DNA of 8,495 nt from Caldivirga sp. UBA161 (GTDB lineage: Archaea > Thermoproteota > Thermoprotei > Thermoproteales > Thermocladiaceae), in NCBI RefSeq assembly GCF_002506515.1, contig NZ_DAXS01000070.1:1-8495 (forward strand), read 5' to 3'. A program made the position numbers and the translations under genes. Below the pieces are notes generated by a model. That model did no database searches and was not told the DNA's origin. It was given only the letters and a program-made list of their open reading frames with translations. This document shows positions 5,812 to 8,495 of this stretch, piece after piece. How positions within the stretch are numbered: the first letter of the stretch is position 1; every line of letters starts with the position of its first letter.

Positions 5812-7357
5812 TGTAAACACCCCTAGTGGTTAGGTAAAGGTATAGGTAATAAATTAGTAACGCCGGTAGCACTAAAAGGGTGCTTACACCCACGTAGTTA
5901 ACTATACCGTACTTAGTAAGTAACGCACCTAATCCACCACCATTGGATGACACTGGTAAACCCCTGTAGGGCTTTAGGTCAATCCAACCACCGTAGTAGA
6001 ATTCAACCCAAGGTAAGTAACCATACTCCAAGTACTCTCCATCATACTTAATGGGTATTGTACCTAAGGCAACCCTAGCTGGGTAACCTGAAGCTCTATA
6101 GAGGTACATGGCTGCAGCGCTAGCCACCAATGGGCTCCATGGGTAATTTAAGGCACTGCTTAGCATCGCCTTGACGGTATCATTATTGAATAATCTAAGC
6201 ATCACCTTGGTTACCTTCATTGGTGTTGATGCATTAATCATTACGGGTAATTTAACAGTAAACCTATACAGGAGTGCATACGGGTCATTAATAACCATGG
6301 CCTCTACGCCAGTTATTCTACAGACCTCAACACTGTAACCTACTTCACTTACTGGGTTACTTACCATGAGTACCTTACCGGGTTCAATTAAGAGTAGCCT
6401 AGATGGGGGGTTAGTGTACTTGATTTCAACATACCGTGCAACAACAAACGACTCATTTTCATTAACAGGTATTGGTATTGGTATGATAGTTTCAGGGTGA
6501 ATTAAGTAAGCGGTGACGTTATACACCCTGCAGTCTGTTACATTACCAGTGAACATCATTAACGTGTAGGGCATGGCTTCGAAGGAAACTATGGGCTTTA
6601 ACGTGTAGTTGAGGCTATAACCCTTAGTCACGTTATCAAAAATATAGAATCTAAGGTAAAGGGGGATACTTGACTCAACCCTAGCCACTAATTCAGCAGA
6701 CTTAGTTACCAGCAGTACGCTTGTTGGGAATGCGTTCCCAAGTCCTAACCCACCCCCGTAAGTGTATGTGTTAAAGGCTCCACTGAAGGTTGCCTTAAAG
6801 GGTATTGGTGCGAGGCCATTGAGAATTAAGTTAATTGAAGTTAAGTTACGTGCAGCCGACGTATTACCACTTAGCCTAGCGGTGACTAGGCAATTGGCTC
6901 CAATGATAGGTGCATGAACATACCTTGAGACAACAGTACTAATATTAGTGTTCAGGTTAGGTATCATGGGGCAGGTCATTGATACTTCATTAATGGTTAA
7001 GTTACTTGTAACGCCGATAATTAATCCACTGCTTGTTGAATTAATGAAGTAGGCGTTATTACCAATAATGTACATTTTACCGAAGGGCCCTTCACAATAG
7101 GCTTCACCAAGCCTCATGAATTCCTCAGCGTAATTACCTATTAGTGATACATTATAGTATGTATTTAATGTTAAATTAAGGCCAGTAATTGTAATATTAT
7201 TAATTAATGTTAATCCAAAGCCTGTACCATTAAGGGTTAGGTTAATTACTGTGTTGTTTACGTTAGGGACCATTATGCATGATGTATTCCCCATTATGGA
7301 TAATAGGGCATAGGCCATGAGCCTTAGGGAAAGTAATATTAACACTGCCTCAGTCAC
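5804..7357 (-). CDS. Secreted/anchored protein with degenerate transglutaminase-like domain
   Basis: First gene of the operon, 517 residues. An N-terminal hydrophobic segment (about 4-22) is a likely signal peptide. A long beta-rich extracellular region follows with about 19 Asn-X-Ser/Thr sequons. A transglutaminase-like motif region lies at about 400-466, then a C-terminal membrane helix (about 488-510) with a short basic tail. Recognition rests on PLVASAAAMYLYRASGYPARVALG, matching the core around the catalytic Cys and GIPAR (here split at 409-432), and on PWVEFYYGGWIDLKPYRG, matching HAWVEVY...GWVPxDPT (449-466). In an ungapped alignment the triad is replaced: Cys by Pro409, His by Leu448, Asp by Lys462. 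It is therefore probably a binding or structural domain rather than an enzyme. Start: GTG at 7357, immediately preceded by an in-frame TAG. Context with MoxR, DUF58 and a DUF4129-like protein supports the assignment. Confidence 0.82.
   Translation of the reverse strand: MTEAVLILLSLRLMAYALLSIMGNTSCIMVPNVNNTVINLTLNGTGFGLTLINNITITGLNLTLNTYYNVSLIGNYAEEFMRLGEAYCEGPFGKMYIIGNNAYFINSTSSGLIIGVTSNLTINEVSMTCPMIPNLNTNISTVVSRYVHAPIIGANCLVTARLSGNTSAARNLTSINLILNGLAPIPFKATFSGAFNTYTYGGGLGLGNAFPTSVLLVTKSAELVARVESSIPLYLRFYIFDNVTKGYSLNYTLKPIVSFEAMPYTLMMFTGNVTDCRVYNVTAYLIHPETIIPIPIPVNENESFVVARYVEIKYTNPPSRLLLIEPGKVLMVSNPVSEVGYSVEVCRITGVEAMVINDPYALLYRFTVKLPVMINASTPMKVTKVMLRLFNNDTVKAMLSSALNYPWSPLVASAAAMYLYRASGYPARVALGTIPIKYDGEYLEYGYLPWVEFYYGGWIDLKPYRGLPVSSNGGGLGALLTKYGIVNYVGVSTLLVLPALLIYYLYLYLTTRGVYSE
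5818..5824 (-). promoter_or_regulatory. Ribosome binding site (AGGGGTG) for moxR
   Basis: The minus-strand AGGGGTG matches AGGAGGTG imperfectly and sits six bases before the GTG at 5811. It includes the alternative GTG at 5820, so it can act either as ribosome site for 5811 or as start 5820. The spacing favours the first reading. Confidence 0.45.
7334..7341 (+). promoter_or_regulatory. TATA box for the DUF4129-like gene, inside the divergent gene
   Basis: TAATATTA, preceded by a purine-rich BRE-like GGGAAAG, is centred about 27-28 bases before the GTG at 7365, predicting a leaderless mRNA. It lies inside codons 6-8 of the opposite-strand transglutaminase-like gene. Confidence 0.55.
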
Positions 7358-7364
7358 CTAATGT

Positions 7365-8309
7365 GTGAGCATTAAGAAAGGTTATATATACTTTATTACA
7401 GTAACATTGATTATTACTGTAGCTTCCTCACCGATCCTAATACCTCAGAATGAGGTCAGCGTTGCGTTAACACCCCTTAACTACTCCATTATTAAGTTCA
7501 TTCCCCTAAGCGTCGAGTATAATGAATCCACAGGAGTCCTCATCCTAACTGAATCCACAATCTCAAGCCTAATTAATGAGGCCCAATCCTACTCCTCACT
7601 TAACTTCACTCAGGCGGTGGAGTTTAGTGGATTCCTAGTGCTTAATAATAAGCCTTACTTAGCCTACGGTGTAATTGAGGTTAAGCATGAGGCCGTTAAC
7701 TTAACCAGGCTTATAATATATATTAGTGCAGCCTCACCCCTCAATCCTACCCCTCAATCAGCAAGTCCACAAGCCAATCAATCATTACTCCCAAGTTCAT
7801 TAAACGGCACCAGTGAAGAGTTAGTTAACCCACTGAACCCCATTAGCCCTTACCTCGGTAACACGACAATGATGAATCACTTTCTACCACCCGGCATGTA
7901 TAGGTACGGTGGTGAGCCTTACGTTAATGCCTCAACCACAGTAACCACTACGGTAAGTAGTATGGTTAATGAGTTTACTTCACCTGAATTAATAATATTA
8001 CTTGCCTTAGCGTTAATTTCAGTTACCTTAATTACACTATCCATTAGTGAATTAAGGATTAATGAGGACTGCGCCATTAATGGAATGAGGAGGGTGATTA
8101 ATAGGTTAAATAAGTTCCTTCAAATATATAAGCCTGACTTAACTAGGAGTGAATTATTAAAGTACATATCCTACTACACTAGTGACCGTGAACTGGTGCT
8201 TAGCGTTATCTCAACCTACGAGAGGCATGTCTATGCCGGGGAACCAATAAACTGCAGGGAGTATAATAAGGCTGTTAAGGCGCTCATTAAGATGATTAAA
8301 AGAATGTAA
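7365..8309 (+). CDS. Membrane protein with extracellular domain and DUF4129-like cytoplasmic tail
   Basis: A 314-residue protein divergent from the operon. Layout: basic N-terminus and signal sequence or anchor (about 6-24), extracellular domain (25-120), a Pro/Ser/Asn-rich linker (124-200) with several sequons, one strong membrane helix (about 208-227), and a charged cytoplasmic domain (229-314). That tail resembles the C-terminal DUF4129 domain: LTRSELLKYI (259-268) matches the 'eTprEfa' helix, and STYERHVYAGEPI (283-295) matches 'LyerarYggrp', followed by a final helix (298-313). The match is by eye and needs a profile search. DUF4129 proteins and domains are commonly found with transglutaminase-like, MoxR and DUF58 genes, so context supports the call. 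Start: GTG at 7365; the ATG at 7361 is out of frame and stops after four codons. The tail may be the cytoplasmic contact for MoxR, which is inference. Confidence 0.75.
   Translation: MSIKKGYIYFITVTLIITVASSPILIPQNEVSVALTPLNYSIIKFIPLSVEYNESTGVLILTESTISSLINEAQSYSSLNFTQAVEFSGFLVLNNKPYLAYGVIEVKHEAVNLTRLIIYISAASPLNPTPQSASPQANQSLLPSSLNGTSEELVNPLNPISPYLGNTTMMNHFLPPGMYRYGGEPYVNASTTVTTTVSSMVNEFTSPELIILLALALISVTLITLSISELRINEDCAINGMRRVINRLNKFLQIYKPDLTRSELLKYISYYTSDRELVLSVISTYERHVYAGEPINCREYNKAVKALIKMIKRM
7383..7390 (-). promoter_or_regulatory. TATA box for the MoxR-module operon, inside the divergent gene
   Basis: The minus strand reads AAAGTATATATAAC; the box TATATATA is centred 28-30 bases before the GTG at 7357 and has an AATAAAG BRE-like element upstream. 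It lies inside codons 7-9 of the plus-strand gene, where it encodes Tyr-Ile-Tyr. No other TATA-like site is placed to serve this operon. Confidence 0.6.
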
Positions 8310-8343
8310 CCAACCTGCATCCCCACTCTAAAGTGTGAATGCC

Positions 8344-8400
8344 TAATGGAAGATTTAGGCCTCAGCATCTTAGTATATTACTTAGTTATGGAAGATTAAG
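8344..8400 (+). repeat. Short direct repeat TWATGGAAGATTWAG, two copies
   Basis: Copies at 8344-8358 and 8386-8400 match at 13 of 15 bases, with a shared ATGGAAGATT core. Start-to-start spacing is 42 bases, about four helical turns. They lie in the non-coding end of the window, after the DUF4129-like gene. They could be an operator pair for a gene beyond the window or chance. Confidence 0.4.
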
Positions 8401-8420
8401 CGTGTTCATTGTGGTAATGT

Positions 8421-8434
8421 TGGCGTATGCGCCA
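8421..8434. other. Small GC-rich hairpin (TGGCG-TATG-CGCCA)
   Basis: Five perfect base pairs with a four-base loop, in otherwise AT-rich non-coding DNA, 20 bases after the second repeat copy. There is no T-run after it on either strand, so it does not look like an intrinsic terminator. Its role is unknown. Confidence 0.4.
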
Positions 8435-8495
8435 GTGGGTTGAGTAAGTAATTGGAGGATTTTAAAGCGTGAAACCAATCTCATAAACTTCAACT

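Noticed and set aside
8339..8443. 34-codon plus-strand frame ending in a hydrophobic stretch (SVFIVVMLAYAPVG)
   Set aside because: It has a possible membrane-helix-like tail, but no TATA box about 27 bases upstream, no ribosome site, and length within chance expectation.
8462..8495. Possible C-terminal end of a minus-strand gene (VEVYEIGFTL then TAA)
   Set aside because: The ten codons read like protein, but this is far too short to support a gene at the window edge. The same bases (TTTAAA at 8461-8466) could also be a weak TATA box for a plus-strand gene to the right.

Overview
The window looks like chromosomal DNA from a hyperthermophilic crenarchaeon, most likely a member of the Thermoproteales such as Caldivirga or Vulcanisaeta. 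This is an inference. The reasons are a two-domain CDC48 AAA ATPase, moderate to low GC with AGG as the main arginine codon, very short intergenic gaps, TATA boxes placed so that transcripts would begin at or next to the start codon, GGAGGT/GGTG-type ribosome sites only inside operons, and frequent GTG starts. I see no tRNA, rRNA, CRISPR array, insertion sequence or transposase.

Left part (1-3247), housekeeping-type genes. The window opens inside cdc48 (end of D1, complete D2, C-terminus). A leaderless 73-residue winged-helix-like protein follows. Converging on it is a radical SAM enzyme of the AMMECR1/MEMO-associated type (AmrS). Divergent from that is a membrane-anchored, externally facing PEBP/RKIP-family protein.

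Right part (3276-8309), a five-gene module. Four minus-strand genes form a tight operon, in transcription order: an extracytoplasmic protein ending in a transglutaminase-like fold (7357-5804), a MoxR AAA+ ATPase (5811-4870), a DUF58 membrane protein (4854-3784), and a small polytopic membrane protein (3782-3276). Gaps are an 8-base overlap, 15 bases and 1 base. A fifth gene (7365-8309, plus strand) is divergent, with its start only 7 bases from the operon start. It has an extracellular domain, one membrane helix, and a cytoplasmic tail resembling DUF4129. MoxR, DUF58, transglutaminase and DUF4129 proteins are known to co-occur in bacteria and archaea. MoxR is thought to act as an ATP-driven chaperone on DUF58-type partners, here probably serving an envelope assembly.

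The notable biology is that this module seems to have lost conventional catalytic residues. By motif alignment, the transglutaminase-like domain lacks all three catalytic residues (Cys, His, Asp), the DUF58 protein lacks the metal-site signature, and MoxR has Asp for Asn at the usual sensor-1 position. Three further observations stand out. The two divergent promoters are each embedded in the other gene's coding sequence. An out-of-frame ATG sits exactly 4 bases upstream of three leaderless starts. In cdc48, synonymous third positions switch from exclusively T/G around Walker A to exclusively A/C around Walker B. The last 186 bases hold no convincing gene, only a short direct repeat and a small hairpin.
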